In this document: positions 1 through 11,622 of the stretch, in pieces
Numbering within the stretch: the first letter of the stretch is position 1
How the letters are laid out: each line of letters opens with the position of its first letter
Assembly: GCF_949987535.1 (NCBI RefSeq)
Contig: NC_080065.1
Location: forward strand, 41,269,239-41,333,238
Source: Balaenoptera acutorostrata
Lineage: Eukaryota > Chordata > Mammalia > Artiodactyla > Balaenopteridae
Length of the DNA: 64,000 nucleotides
Direction of reading: 5' to 3'
Made by a program: the position numbers and the translations under genes
Notes under the pieces: generated by a model
Told to the model about the DNA's origin: nothing
The model's database searches: none
What the model saw: only the letters and a program-made list of their open reading frames with translations

Positions 1-870
1 TAGATGAAGTCCCTTTGCAAAGTATTATCTTAGCATTCTATACTAATCCTGCAGAGCATTGGCAAAGCCTGCATTCATTAACTTGCATTATTATTTAAGT
101 ATTATCTGTCTCCCCTAGTGGAATATGGCTCCATGAAGTCTTGGATAGTAAGTGACTTGTTCACTATTTTAATCCAGGGCCTGGAACAGTACTAAACCCA
201 TTATTGGTATTTAACAGATACTTACTGACTGAGCTAAATTTATTAACAAATTCACTAATATTCAGATCTTTAATATCTAATATGAGATGGACCTTGGTAA
301 AGTAAAATTTGAGGAAGATAAATTTTGTCTTCAAGATTCCACATTCTTGCTTATCTTCCTCTTCATGCTTTTTTGATTTCCAGATACCAGGCCCCATTAC
401 TATTTTATTTCCTTGGAATTTGATGGACTGTTACTTGATCAAAATATAGTCTCAAAAAAGTTCTTTAAATCATTCAATTAAATTATACATTTATGTGTAA
501 GCTTTAAAGATGACTATTAGCAAGGTCAAAATTTGGTTTACGCAAAAGGAATATATTTCAATTTGCTAAATCATATGCTTACAATTTAGGGGTTAACATT
601 CAGGATTAGAGAGATAAAGGGTTTGATGTTTTTGTTTTATTTTGTAAAAAAGGAGTAAAAAATGCCAACTTTCCTACTATTAAGGCCACCCCTGAAAATG
701 AGGACCTCTCTTTATCTACAGTATCATATGCTCCTTTTCTACTTGCAAATTTCTTTTTCTTTTACCACCTTTAAACATAATTCCTCAAAACATTAATAAT
801 CATAAAAATTCTCATAAAATGAGGTAAAAAAAAGTTCACTTCTATAACAAGGCTCTTTCCTAAGATATTT
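1..870. other. AT-rich unique DNA, no feature seen
   Basis: No recognised repeat, RNA gene or convincing exon. The short frame near the left end has no family features and is expected by chance in DNA this AT-rich. Confidence 0.5.
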
Positions 871-884
871 CTTTCTTTATTCTT

Positions 885-1086
885 TTTTCTTTTTTTTTTT
901 TTAGTATTTATTTATTTATTTGGTCTTGCTGGGGCTTAGTTGCGGCGGGCTGGCTCCTTAGTTGTGGCATGTGAACTCTTAGTTGTGGCATGCATGTGGG
1001 ATCTAGTTCCCTGACCAGGGATCGAACCCGGGCCCCCTGCATTGGGAGCACGGAGTCTTATCCACTGCACCACCAGGGAAGTCCCT
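885..1086 (-). mobile_element. CHR-type tRNA-derived SINE, older copy
   Basis: Read on the minus strand it begins ACTTCCCTGGTGGTGCAGTG, has a B-box-like GGGTTCGATCCCTGG and ends in an AAATAAATAAATA tail, as in cetacean/hippo CHR SINEs. It is flanked by a 14-bp direct repeat CTTTCTTTATTCTT at 871-884 and 1087-1100, the target-site duplication of L1-mediated insertion. It sits just left of an ancient L1 fragment. The body is shorter and more diverged than the copies near 4.8, 38.4 and 56.1 kb. Confidence 0.9.
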
Positions 1087-1126
1087 CTTTCTTTATTCTT
1101 AAAAAATTATTATTTTTTTTTTGAAA

Positions 1127-2670
1127 ATCAATTGACCACAGATATAAGAGTTTATTTCTGAACTCTCAATTATGTTCCTTTGACCTATGTCTATACAAAA
1201 AATGGTACCACACAGTTTAATTACTGTAGCTTTATAGTAAGTTTTGAAATAGGGAAGTTTAGATTCCCAACTCTTATTCTTTTTCAAAATTACTTTGACT
1301 ATTCCGGGTCCTTTGTATTTCCTCATAAGTTTTAGGATAGCTTGTCATTTTCTGGGAAAAAAAAGAAGCTTGCTGGGATTTTAATTTTCATTATACTGAA
1401 TCTATAGGTAAATTTGAGGAGAATTACCATGTTAATAATATTGTCTTCCAATCAATAAACCTGGAATTTCTATCCATTTATAAAGACCTTCTTTAATTTC
1501 TCTCAGCAATATTTTATAGTTTGCAATACACAAAGGTTTGCACTTCTTTTGTTAAATTTATTCCCAATTTTTTTTTTTCACTTTGAATCATTTTGAATGG
1601 AATTATTTCCTAAATTTCACTTATGGATTGTTCATTGAATGTATATACATACATAAACAATTCATTTTTATATTGATATTTTATTCTGTGACCTTGCTGG
1701 AATTGTCTATTAGTTACATTGTAATTTTATTCTGAATTACTCAGAATTTTCTACATATAGGATCAAGTCATCTGTACATAAGACAATTTTATTTCTTCCT
1801 GTATAATCTAGATTCTTTACATTTCCTTTTTCTTCCTGACTGCACGGGCTAGAACCTCTTATACACTGTTGAATAGAAATAACAATAGTGAACATGATAA
1901 TCTTATTCCTGATCTTAGGGAAAGACATTATCTTACAACATTATTTATGTTAGCTGTAGATTTCTATGCATGTCCTTTATCAGACAGAAATTTTCACTGC
2001 ATTTACCATTCAAAAATTTTTATCAAGAATAGACATTAGGTATTGTTAAATTATATTCTGTATCTAGTAAGATAATCATATTTTTTCCTTTATTCCACTG
2101 ATATGGGGTAGTGCATTAATTTATTTTTGGATGTTAAACCAACCTTGCATTTCTGGGATAAACCCCTTTTGATCATGCTACATAACAATTTTTATATGTT
2201 GCTGGATTCAGTTCAATCACATTTTGTTGAAGGTTTTTTTTCACTATATTAATGAAGGATATTGGTTTGTATCTTCTTTCCTTGAGATGTGTTTGTCCAA
2301 CTTTGGTATCAGGATAACGTTGGTCCATAACTACTAACAGATTGAGTAGTTATGTATTCACTCTCCTCTAACTTCTGAGTTGCCAAAGTATTGCTTTTAT
2401 TTGTTTTTTAAATGCTTGATAGTATTCATCAATAAAAGCATCTGGCCTCTATTTTTGTGTGTGTGGTGATTTTTAATTTTTATTTTAACTCCTTTGTTAT
2501 AAGTTTACTCCAGTTTTCTATTTTTTGAGTCAGTTTTAGTAATTTGAGACTTTCTAGGAATTTATTCACTTCATGTAGGTTTACTAAGGGAAATACATTT
2601 TTTTTTCTAATTTTAATGTTGGCCTGGAAACATCTTAACATTATCACATTGTGATTATTTTTTAAATTTA
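1127..2670 (-). mobile_element. Ancient L1 (L1M-like) ORF2 fragment
   Basis: On the minus strand this matches the reverse-transcriptase-to-C-terminal part of L1 ORF2. Landmarks on the plus strand are the block around 1216-1250 (CTGTAGCTTTATAGTAAG, the antisense of an L1 motif encoding YYKATVIK), the AACCAACCTTGCATTTCTGG block near 2138, and the segment before it that mirrors the catalytic domain. No continuous frame remains. The divergence suggests a mammal-wide L1M age class rather than a cetacean-specific family. Both ends are truncated and I see no poly-A or target-site duplication. The exact subfamily is uncertain. Confidence 0.85.
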
Positions 2671-3639
2671 TTATAACACCCCTGACCTATGCACCTTCCT
2701 TGAGCCTAGTCATTCAGACCCAGGTGTGATATTTAGGAAAAGAAAGAAGTTCTGGGGCAGAAAGGATAGGGAAGGTAAAGCTCAAATAGAGTATAAGACT
2801 TAGAATATTTTGATATTTATACAAGTTGGTAATAAATGCTATTTTTAGATTTTTGAGGTATTTCTGTAAAAACAGCCAAATTGGACAATATTTCTTGCTT
2901 TAAAAGAAAATCTTCAACAATTGGGATGACTAAAGTTAAGTGGAGTTTAGCAAGGAAGGTCATGATGGTAGGTAGTAAGAGTCTTAAAAATGATCTGCCT
3001 ACAAGGGTTAAAGGAAATACTGTGAAAGATTTTTTATGGTAAGTGGGCTCTAAAAAGGTTACAGAAATGACTCATGGTTAAAATGAAAAGATAGTATGAA
3101 AGTCCACAGTTGTAGAGCTTCAGCTTTTTATAACATGGAATCCTTGGAATTAAAGCAATGATGAATAAGTTCTCAGAAAAGAAGTCTGAGGAAAAGAAAA
3201 AAAAAAATTCAGTCAGGAACTAGCAGGAAATCAACACCATGCTTTCCTTTGTGTCTGTGGCTCTTTTTACTACAACTGAAATTGCATATTGATTAAAGAA
3301 AGTAGTGTTTTCTTAAACATTATGAGACAGGAAGGATAATAAATAGCACCTTTGGGTTGACTAAACTTCTTTTTAGCCTAGTGTGGTCTGCATTGTGTTT
3401 GTTTTTTTAATCTTACAAAGAAAAATCTTTCTGTTTCAAGCCCCTTTTTCCTCTCTCCTAATGTCAGAGATTTGCAGCATAACCCAAGCATATAAACATG
3501 AAACCTTGGTAAGGGTTTGGTTATAAAGTCATTTCTTTGAAATTGTTCTTGTTAATGAAGAGATCACAAAAGAAAAATCAATAGAATTCATTCTTACCTT
3601 GTAAATCAAGTGCATAAAAAATAAACCATAAACAATATT
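2671..3639. other. AT-rich unique DNA, no feature seen
   Basis: No recognised repeat or coding exon. Confidence 0.4.
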
Positions 3640-4240
3640 AAAAGACAAAAATCAGACTAGAAAATATTTGCAATAAACACCATAAGTATATACACTTAAG
3701 TGTTTAGCCTTAATGTATACAGTTATCTTGCAAGTTCAAGAAACATAAATTTCAAATATAAAAATAAAGAAAACAAATTTAATTACCAAAACTTAATCAG
3801 ACAATAACTACTTGAAAAAAGTTTCAATTTCCATAATAACTAAAGCAATGCAAGTTAATAATAATTTTACGTATCAAATTGGAACAAACTTTTAAAATAT
3901 ATGACGTGATGGAAAAGACAATGATGTACATTATAGGAATAGGAGTGTTAATTGTGATCACCTTTCTGGAAAACCATATATATATAATATAAAGAGTCTT
4001 TAAAAATAGAAATAGTCTTACCCTTTGAGCCAGTAATTTCATTTATAATAAATTGGCCTAAATAATTATTAACATGCATGCTCAAAATTTATGGACAAAG
4101 ATTTCCTTCCTGGAGTATTCATAATTTTTTTAAAAATTTCATATAAATTTTAAAAATAAATTATGGTACTTCCAAATAATTGAATAATATTTTTCAAGAA
4201 ATAACATGAAATCTACAATAATCATATATTAATTTTATAA
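3640..4240 (+). mobile_element. Probable ancient L1M 3' ORF2 fragment
   Basis: A run of degraded phrases follows the order of the end of an old L1: CTAGAAAATATTTGCAA near 3657, an AAGCAATGCAAGTTAATAAT-like block near 3843, a CAAATTGGAACAAA block near 3875, CCTTTGAGCCAGTAATTTCA near 4022, and AATTATGGTACTTCCA near 4159. These match the family's segments for the ORF2 C terminus, including the 'cagcaatcccactt' region. It is heavily diverged, with no frame and no TSD. Confidence 0.6.
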
Positions 4241-4244
4241 TTAA

Positions 4245-4803
4245 AAAATACATAATATTTAAAGCCATGGGAGGGAATGCAGCAGATGAGCAAACAGTTG
4301 AGAATTTGAGAGGGAAGCTTAATGTGCTGGAGACTTTAGAAAGTAGGATAAAAGGTGTTTGACAGAAGAGGGAAGAAATGAATAGGGTTCCTCCATGACG
4401 AGAATCAGAGAAAAGATTAAAGGGGTAACTACAGAAAGCCATCTTCACTATTCTCCTAAGACAAGTACAGGTATAACTGGAAGAGAAATTCCCATGCCCT
4501 CCTTGGATATAGGATATTTTTTTCTTTTAATAGTGTTTGAGCCAGATGTGAGTTTTAAAATTATGTCCACCAGCACATGGAATCTAACCCTTGAAAAAAT
4601 TTTTTAATCATTAGCGATATCCTCTTCTCATTTCACAATAGAGTTGTGACTTTCAATGGCTTTCCGTAAGTGCACATGCAAATAAAGAATGATAAAACAG
4701 AAATGTAGAATATAAACCAGGAAAATTTTACTAAGGCAATAAAACTAATTTAGGGTCCTTCAACAATTTATATAACACTACATTGTGAAAAGATACAAAA
4801 CAA
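4245..4803. other. AT-rich unique DNA, no feature seen
   Basis: Short open frames on both strands around 4.2-4.6 kb show no domain and overlap each other antisense. I treat them as chance frames. Confidence 0.4.
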
Positions 4804-4818
4804 TCAGCCACGATTTTT

Positions 4819-5132
4819 TTTTTTTTTTTTTAAATTTTATAGCTACTTTATTTATTTATTTATTTATTTTTGGCTGTGTTGGGTCTTCGGTTCGTGCGAG
4901 GGTTTTCTCTGGTTACGGCAAGTGGGGGCCACTCTTCATCGCGGTGCGCGGGCCTCTCACTGTCGCGGCCCCTCTTGTTGCAGAGCACAGGCTCCAGACG
5001 CGCAGGCTCAGTAGCTGTGGCTCACGGGCCCAGCTGCTCCGTGGCATGTGGGATCTTCCCAGACCAGGGCTCGAACCCGTGTCCCCTGCATTAGCAGGCA
5101 GATTCTCAACCACTGCGCCACCAGGGAAGCCC
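4819..5132 (-). mobile_element. CHR-type SINE, long form, with TSD
   Basis: The minus strand reads GGGCTTCCCTGGTGGCGCAG at its 5' end, then a TTCGAGCCC-type B box, then a tRNA-unrelated body with GCCTGCGCGTCTGGAGCCTG, and an AATA-repeat plus poly-A tail that appears as poly-T at the left. A 15-bp direct repeat, TCAGCCACGATTTTT, flanks it at 4804-4818 and 5133-5147. Open frames across it on both strands are SINE artefacts: many CpG-containing codons and no stops in a short GC-rich segment. Confidence 0.95.
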
Positions 5133-5147
5133 TCAGCCACGATTTTT

Positions 5148-6084
5148 ATAAAACTTCATAAACAGCAACTCTACAATAAATCATAATTTCACTTTTGATA
5201 AGAATGGTGTTTATTTTGATCTAAGATGAATATGAAAATGTTGACTTCCAGTCTTTAAAATAGCAATGACAGTGAGTGAGGAAAAAAGGCTCTGGGTTAT
5301 CAGGTAAAGCTTTCTATTGATACTATATCTCTACTACTGCAGATGATATTTTTACCAGAGACAATTCATTATTTGGGTTTAAAAAAAATAAAATTTTGAG
5401 GGTGTCATTTTGTTAGTTATTCACATCTTAATACATATTAATCTATCCCTCACTTTCTTACTATAGGAGAAACTCGGAAAGGTATGAAAACATAGGACAA
5501 CTGGAGAAAAGGTCATGGAAAAATATAAAATTGGCAAACAAAGACAAATACCATCTACTATATGATTTTATTTCAGGCCAAACCTGACCTCTTAAATCTA
5601 TTAAATAACACAAATAAAACCCTTTAAAATAATTTCTTTAGAAGACTACTGAATTTGAAGATCTGATGCAATCATTTCAAAACTGTCTTATGCCTAGGGA
5701 GTTATAAAAATACCTGCTGAGTCATGGCAATGAGGCATCACCACATGAAGTTTAAAAAGACTGATTCTTTTTATGACAGTCTTTTGAAAAAAATCACAAC
5801 CTTCAAAAGAGTGTTTTCATAATGTTGACAGGTGTACTGTGATTACTCATCAGGCCATGAACTTCATATTAAAAGGGCTTTTTTTCCCCCCATGGTTAAG
5901 AAACCTGGTCATGAATATTTCCATTCCACTTACAAGACAGATGTTAATTATCAGAGCTCATTCATTAAGCTTTTAAGAATTCATGCAGTGGAGTGAATAG
6001 GAAAGATGTGAATAGGGATATAAAATTCAACTGTTTAATTTGGTTGGCCAGTCAAATCGATACAAATAACTGGTTCAAGACACA
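5148..6084. other. Unique DNA, no feature seen
   Basis: AT-rich, with no recognised repeat or exon. Confidence 0.4.
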
Positions 6085-6260
6085 GCATGGTGGCATGGAA
6101 AAAGCATGGGCTTTTGGATGAAAGAGTTATGGGTTTGAATCTTCTTTTGTAAAACACTGGTTTTGTAAGTTTAAACAAGTTACTTCTCTGTGACCCATTT
6201 TTTTCATGCTAACTCGGGATGAAATAATGTACAACTTGCAGAATTCTATTGAAGTATATA
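6085..6260 (+). mobile_element. MIR-like tRNA-derived ancient SINE
   Basis: The order of phrases fits a MIR consensus: GGCATGGAAAAAGCATGGGC, then GGGTTTGAATC (decayed B box), AAACAAGTTACTTCTCTGTG, and an AACTCGGGATGAAATAATG segment equivalent to the 'aaatggggataataat' part. Diverged, with no TSD visible. Confidence 0.65.
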
Positions 6261-6273
6261 TGTAAATATGTGT

Positions 6274-6288
6274 ACACACACACACACA
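6274..6288. repeat. (CA)n microsatellite, short
   Basis: About seven and a half AC units at the right edge of a MIR-like element. Confidence 0.8.
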
Positions 6289-8030
6289 TCTCCATCTCCT
6301 AACCTGTCCTCAGAATGGAATGAGGACATTTACTCGATGGTATCCTTTTGGTGTTCTCTGACCTTCTGAGTTCCTTTTTGGAGAGATATATAAACCTGAA
6401 TGAAAGAGCAAGTCTTCTTTAAAGCTACTACAAAAGCTGTAATCATTTAGAGGTCAGAGAACATAAACTGAATGAAAAATGGTGGGCATTTGGGAGGTCA
6501 ATTAGATAATTGTTCTCCCACTTGAGCAAAACTGATACCTGAACCAGGCCTGAAACAGTACCCTGATTAGATGGATAGACAGGTGAATCAGAAGAGAAAC
6601 TGGCAGTCATGGAAATAGCAGGGTGGAATATACAACAGATTTTAAGGATCAGAGAATTCTTGTAGTGAATTAAGTATATGTTGTTATTTGCCTGGAATCT
6701 ATGGGAAGGAAAGAAAATTCTAGATAAGGAAATTGCATGAGAACATGGGGACAAATCCTATAGCAAGTGTTATTCAAGCCTGTGACTGTCTGATTATGTG
6801 GCTTGAATCTGAGAGAAAAACAGAAAGTCAAGATTTCTAAGCCCATCTCTCAGAGGTCATATGAAATCCACACTTGATCCTTCTGCAGCAATTTCTAAGG
6901 TTTCACGAGTCATTGCTTCAGTGGAAGACCTCTCATTATAAATTTCTTAATTTCCTAAAAGCTGCCAATACCAGTTGGAATTTTAAAGTCAAAAATTACA
7001 TTTTGTTAAATCTTTATAAATGTGTGTGGGTGTGAAATTTTTCTATCCTTCTCATTAAAAAAAGACTTGGTCAGAAATTTCAATGCTTCCAAAAGTGAAT
7101 CATATATGAAGTCAAGGGAAAAAATGATGTAGTTGTTTTCAAAGATCACTTCAAAATTTGAAAAAAAATCAGGATAAGTCTACTTTTTCCTATGCCTCTA
7201 TATGGAGCTAATATTAAGTAAAAGGGTTTTCTTTATTTATCAGCTGACATATATTTGATTTTCAGTTTTAATAATTATCCCTAATTACTAAGAAAATTTA
7301 TTTAAATGAGGTTGTTGGATAATATAAGAAGCTTTATAACACACGTATCATTTTTTTTCCTCATTCTATCCATTCTCAAGAGCTCTAGCTGTCTAAAGGG
7401 GAGAAAATCAAAAGAACACTCTGAGAAAATATTTGAAATATTCCATTTTTTTCTGGAGTTTTAAATAAATATTGATTATTAAGCAGAGTACAGTTGAAAT
7501 TATAATGCCGAATTAAATACATTTTCATTTTCCCTTACAGATGTGGAAAACATAGTCTTTGCTGTTAATTAAATTAGAAAATACTTATTTGAAGATTTAA
7601 TGCCAAATATATTTAAATAGATTTGAACTTTTTGCTTGTCATATTCATGAAGAAAAACTAAGTACTTAAAATGTAAACATCAAAAATGCACATACTTCAT
7701 AATCAAAATAGCCAAGGGATAGTGCTATAAACTTATACTAGTCCAGCTTAGATGCATGTGTGTAGGACTATCAAAGTATTTTTAGTATCTTTTAAACTGT
7801 ACTCTATCTTCACCATCATGTACTTACTTTCCTTAAAATATATAAATTAGGATAATCATCCAGATAGTATTTTATCTATTTCCTATATTAATGTCATTTG
7901 GAAAACTATCTTCAGCATTTCCAAAGAAACTTCTGTGTAACTTGGTACTTAGTTTCCCTCTCTCTCTCTCTCAATGGATCATTATTGCTTTTTACTTGTT
8001 GTGGCAAAGTTTCAAAAATAGTGTCTATCA
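6289..8030. other. AT-rich unique DNA; short CT run
   Basis: No gene or named repeat recognised. A (CT)8 run lies at 7957-7972. The minus-strand frame at 6443-6754 (103 codons) has no domain signature or signal peptide I can support. Confidence 0.4.
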
Positions 8031-8440
8031 TGTTAGATTAGTTTTCTAGGGATGCCATAACAAAATACCAAAGACTGAGTGGCTTAACCAACAGAAATTT
8101 ATTTTCCTATAGTTCTGGAGGCTAGAAGATCAAGATTAAGGTGTTTGCTGGTTAGAGTTCTCCTGAGGTCTCCCTCTGGGACTTACAGATGACCCCTTCT
8201 CTCTGTGTCCTCACACGGCCTTTTCTCTGTGCATGTTTCCCAGGTGTTTTTCTGTGTGTCCAAATTTTCTCTTCTTGTAGGGACAACAGTCATATTGGAG
8301 TTGGGCCAACATTAATGACCTCAGTTTAAAAACTTAATCACCTCTTTAAAGGCCCTATCTTCAAATATAGTCACATTGTGATGTACTGGAGGTTAGGACT
8401 TAAGCATACAAATTGGCAGGAGACAAAATTCAGCCTGTAT
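8031..8440 (-). mobile_element. Solo LTR of a MaLR (MLT1/MST-like) element
   Basis: The left end, TAGTTTTCTAGGGATGCCAT, followed by AACAAAATACCAAAGACTGA, GGCTTAACCAACAGAAATTT and AGTTCTGGAGGCTAGAAGAT, is the antisense of the 3' part of MaLR LTRs. Further right, TTTAAAGGCCCTATCTTCAA and GGTTAGGACTTAAGCATA match the antisense of the LTR 5' part. Both ends look preserved and no internal retroviral sequence lies beside it, so it is a solitary LTR. Subfamily (MLT1 or MST) was not resolved. Confidence 0.85.
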
Positions 8441-9117
8441 GCAGATCTTTAGAAATACATTGTTTGCAAATAGAATTATTTTGAAAAACTTTGCTTAAAG
8501 GTAAACAATTCAGAGCCAAAAAATGGTCAAATATTCATGTGACCTCTTAACCTGAATAGTTGAAATAGCTGGAGGGAAACAAGTATTTTCAAACAAAAAT
8601 TAATCATAACCACAAATACCATCTAAAGAAGAGAGATAATTCAGGAGAGTTTTAGTGTAGCAAAGTCTAGTAAAATATTTAGGTGACTCTCTTTGGATAT
8701 AAAAGGCAAAGCTCTTCCCTCACCCATTTCTAAAAATCGAGAGAAAAACAAAGATAAATCCATAATACTTTGAATTAGAAAGTCAAAGGTATTCAGGAGT
8801 TGTTCACTGGACGCATGAAAGATACTGTAAAGGCTCTGGAAAGGAGGAGGGAAAAAGTGAGGAGAGAGGTAAATCTTCAATGCAAGGTGTCATCAGAGGA
8901 ACAATGCCATTAGAATCCCTCTTGATAAGGAAATAACTAAAGCGATTCTAAGAAGAATGGCATCTTATATCAAATATGAAGTTGTTTTCTTATGTCTGAT
9001 GCAATTATTCTCTGCCTCCCCCAAACCTTTAGTAAACCTTTGTAAATTTCTGTTACACACAAGCACATTGGAGTAAACTGACAAAACAAGAGAAGGGAAG
9101 CAGATGTACGTCACAAT
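8441..9117. other. Unique DNA, no feature seen
   Basis: No recognised repeat. The minus-strand frame at 8641-8880 lacks family features. Confidence 0.4.
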
Positions 9118-9133
9118 AAAAAGTGTGATGCTG

Positions 9134-9258
9134 GGGAGGGAGACGCAAGAGGGAGGGGATATGGAAACATATGTATATGTATAACTGATTCACTTTGTTA
9201 TAAAGCAGAAACTAACACACCATTGTAAAGCAATTATACTCCAATAAAGATGTTAAAA
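9134..9258 (+). mobile_element. Severely 5'-truncated L1 3' end with TSD
   Basis: Only the last 125 bp of a cetartiodactyl L1 is present: GAGGGAGACGCAAGAGGGAG, GTATAACTGATTCACTTTGT, GCAATTATACTCCAATAAAG, then poly-A. A perfect 16-bp direct repeat, AAAAAGTGTGATGCTG, flanks it at 9118-9133 and 9259-9274, so both borders are exact. The perfect TSD suggests a fairly recent insertion. Confidence 0.95.
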
Positions 9259-9336
9259 AAAAAGTGTGATGCTGAAAAGGAATATTAATTTAGGGATCAG
9301 CTATGAAGACATTTATGATAAACTAAAAATATATAA

Positions 9337-9371
9337 TGATGATGATGATGTTGATGATGATGATGATGATG
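9337..9371. repeat. (GAT)n microsatellite
   Basis: About twelve GAT units with one TTG interruption. It lies in a small open frame and so encodes an aspartate run. That is a property of the trinucleotide repeat, not evidence for a gene. Confidence 0.9.
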
Positions 9372-9637
9372 TAAGCCCTTTCAGAAATCTGTGGAAATAC
9401 TGGAGACAAGTTTGGGATTACATGTTGTGGGACATGGGATGGGATAAAGCCATATTACTCTTTTGTTAACATAGAGGATGTCCTCAGATAACTGGAAAAC
9501 TTGGAGGCATCTGTGTTACATTATTCAATCACAGAAAACAAGCAATGGTGTTTTATTATGAGATTTCCAAAATATGAATCTCTTTCTTCCTTCTCCACCT
9601 CTAGACTATTAGTGAGCTTTCCCTTTCCATGAGAATT

Positions 9638-11347
9638 TTTTTTTAACATTTTTATCGGAGTATAATTGCTTTACAATGGTGTGTTAGTTTCTGCTTTATA
9701 ACAAAGTGAATCAGTTATACATATACATATATCCCCATATCTCTTCCCTCTTGTGTCTCCCTCCCTCCCACCCTCCCTATCCCACCCTTCTAGCTGGCCA
9801 CAAAGCACCGAGCTGATCTCCCTGTGCTATGCGACTGCTTCCCACTAGCTATCTATTTTACATTTGGTAGTGTATATATGCCCATATATACACTACCACT
9901 GTCTCACTTTGTCCCAGCTTACCCTTCCCTCTCCCCGTGTCCTCAAGTCCATTCTCTAATAGGTCTGCGTCTTTACTCCCGTCTTGTCCCTAGGTTTTTC
10001 ATGACCATTTTTTCTTTTTTTTTTAGATTCCATATAAATGTATTACCATACGGTATTTGTTTTTCTCCTTCTGACTTACTTCACTCTGTATGACAGACTC
10101 TAGGTCCATCCACCCAAAGCAATCTACAGATTCAATGCAATCCCTATCAAACACCACTGGCATTTTTCACAGAACTAGAACAAAAAATTTCACAATTTGT
10201 ATGGAAACACAAAAGACCCTGAATAGCCAAGCAATCTTGAGAAACAAAAACGGAGCTGGAGGAATCAGGCTGCCAGACTTCAGACTACACTACAAAGCTA
10301 CAGTAATCAAGACAGTATGGTACTGGCACAAAAACAGAAATATAGATCAATGGAACAGGATAGAAAGCCCAGAGGTTAACCCACCCACATATGGTCACCT
10401 TATCTTTGATAAAGAAGGCAAGAATATACAATGGAGAAAAGACAGCCTCTTCAATAAGTGGTGCTGAGAAAACTGGACAGCTACATGTAAAAGAATGAAA
10501 ATAGAACACTCCCTAACACCATACACAAAAATAAACTCAAAATGGATTAAAGACCTAAATGTAAGGCCAGACACTATCAAACTCTTAGAGGAAAACATAG
10601 GCAGAACACTCTATGACATAAATCACAGCGAGATCCTTTTTGACCCACCTCCTAGGGAAATGGAAATAAAAACAAAAATAAACAAATGGGACCTAATGAA
10701 ACTTAAAAGCTTTTGCACAGCAAAGGAAACCATAAACAAGACCAAAAGACAACCCTCAGAATGGGAGAAAGTATTTGCAAATGAAGCAACTGATAAAGGA
10801 TTAATCTCCAAAATTTACAGGCAGCTCATGTAGCTCAATATCAAAAAAACAAACAACCCAATCCAAAAACGGGCAGAAGACCTAAATAGACATTTCTCCA
10901 AAGAAGATATACAGATTGCCAACAAACACATGAAAGAATGCTCAACATCATTAACCATTAGAGAAATGCAAATCAAAACTACAATGAGATATCATCTCAC
11001 ACCAGTCAGAATGGCCATCATCAAAAAATCTACAAACAATAAATGCTGGAGAGGGTGTGGAGAAAAGGGAACCCTCTTGCACTGTTGGTGGGAATGTAAA
11101 TTGATACAGCCACTATGGAGAACAGTATGGAGGTTCCTTAAAAAACTGAAAATAGAACTACCATATGACTCAGCAATCCCACTACTGGGCATATACCCTG
11201 AGAAAACCATAATTCAAAAAGAGTCATGTACCACAATGTTCACTGCAGCTCTATTTACAATAGCCAGGACATGGAAGCAACCTAAGTGTCCATCGACAGC
11301 TGAATGGATAAAGAAGATGTGGCACATATATACAATGGAATATTACT
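9638..11347 (-). mobile_element. Twin-primed (5'-inverted) L1 insertion with TSD
   Basis: One insertion in two opposed segments. The left segment (9638 to about 10114) is antisense L1 3' UTR plus the ORF2 tail, with its poly-A as poly-T at the left edge. The right segment (about 10112-11347) is sense L1 ORF2 C-terminal sequence, ending at GGAATATTACTC. The two join at ACC (10112-10114), a 3-bp overlap shared by both L1 ends, and about 37 bp of L1 between them is missing compared with the full-length copy at 25-32 kb. An 11-bp direct repeat, TCCATGAGAAT (9627-9637 and 11348-11358), flanks the whole unit, proving a single event. The inverted part retains ORF2 frames (10090-10467, 10495-10833, 10930 onward) with the [17 protein letters not shown] motif. 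Confidence 0.95.
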
Positions 11348-11516
11348 CCATGAGAATCTTGACTGTCCTTATTGGTCATATGTTCCTTTCCATTCAAAAC
11401 CTGATTTTTCACTCAATATTGCATTTAGGAAAGCATTTTTATCTTTGTGCATTTTCAGTCACCTCAAAACTTTTTAGAACTACATGTGTTAATAGCCTAA
11501 GAATATAAAATAACTA

Positions 11517-11622
11517 GATACATGTATATGTATAACTGAATCACTTTGTTGTATACCTAAAACTAACACAACATTGTTAATCAGCTATATTCCAAAAAAA
11601 ATAAAAAGTTAAAAAAAAAACT
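11517..11622 (+). mobile_element. 5'-truncated L1 3' end, older subfamily
   Basis: TATGTATAACTGAATCACTT, ACACAACATTGTTAATCAGC and an A-rich tail with an AATAAAAAG interruption match the L1 3' terminus used by older cetartiodactyl L1s (TAATCAGCTATATTCC instead of TAAAGCAATTATACTCC). No clear TSD. It lies 170 bp right of the twin-primed L1. Confidence 0.8.

Noticed and set aside
4785..5186. 133-codon frame and its overlapping partners
   Set aside because: They coincide with the CHR SINE between exact TSDs; frames are open on both strands because the SINE is GC-rich and short.
8031..8440. Possible full endogenous retrovirus
   Set aside because: Only an LTR is seen; no gag, pol or env remnant flanks it. 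The same holds for the LTR-like element at 61.7-62.2 kb.
9266..9469. Aspartate-rich small open frame
   Set aside because: The aspartate run is encoded by the (GAT)n microsatellite. Its start lies in the L1 TSD and no other coding sign exists.
10930..11508. 192-codon frame with L1 ORF2 C-terminal sequence
   Set aside because: Only the first part is L1. It reads through the TSD at 11348 into flanking DNA, so it is not a fused gene.
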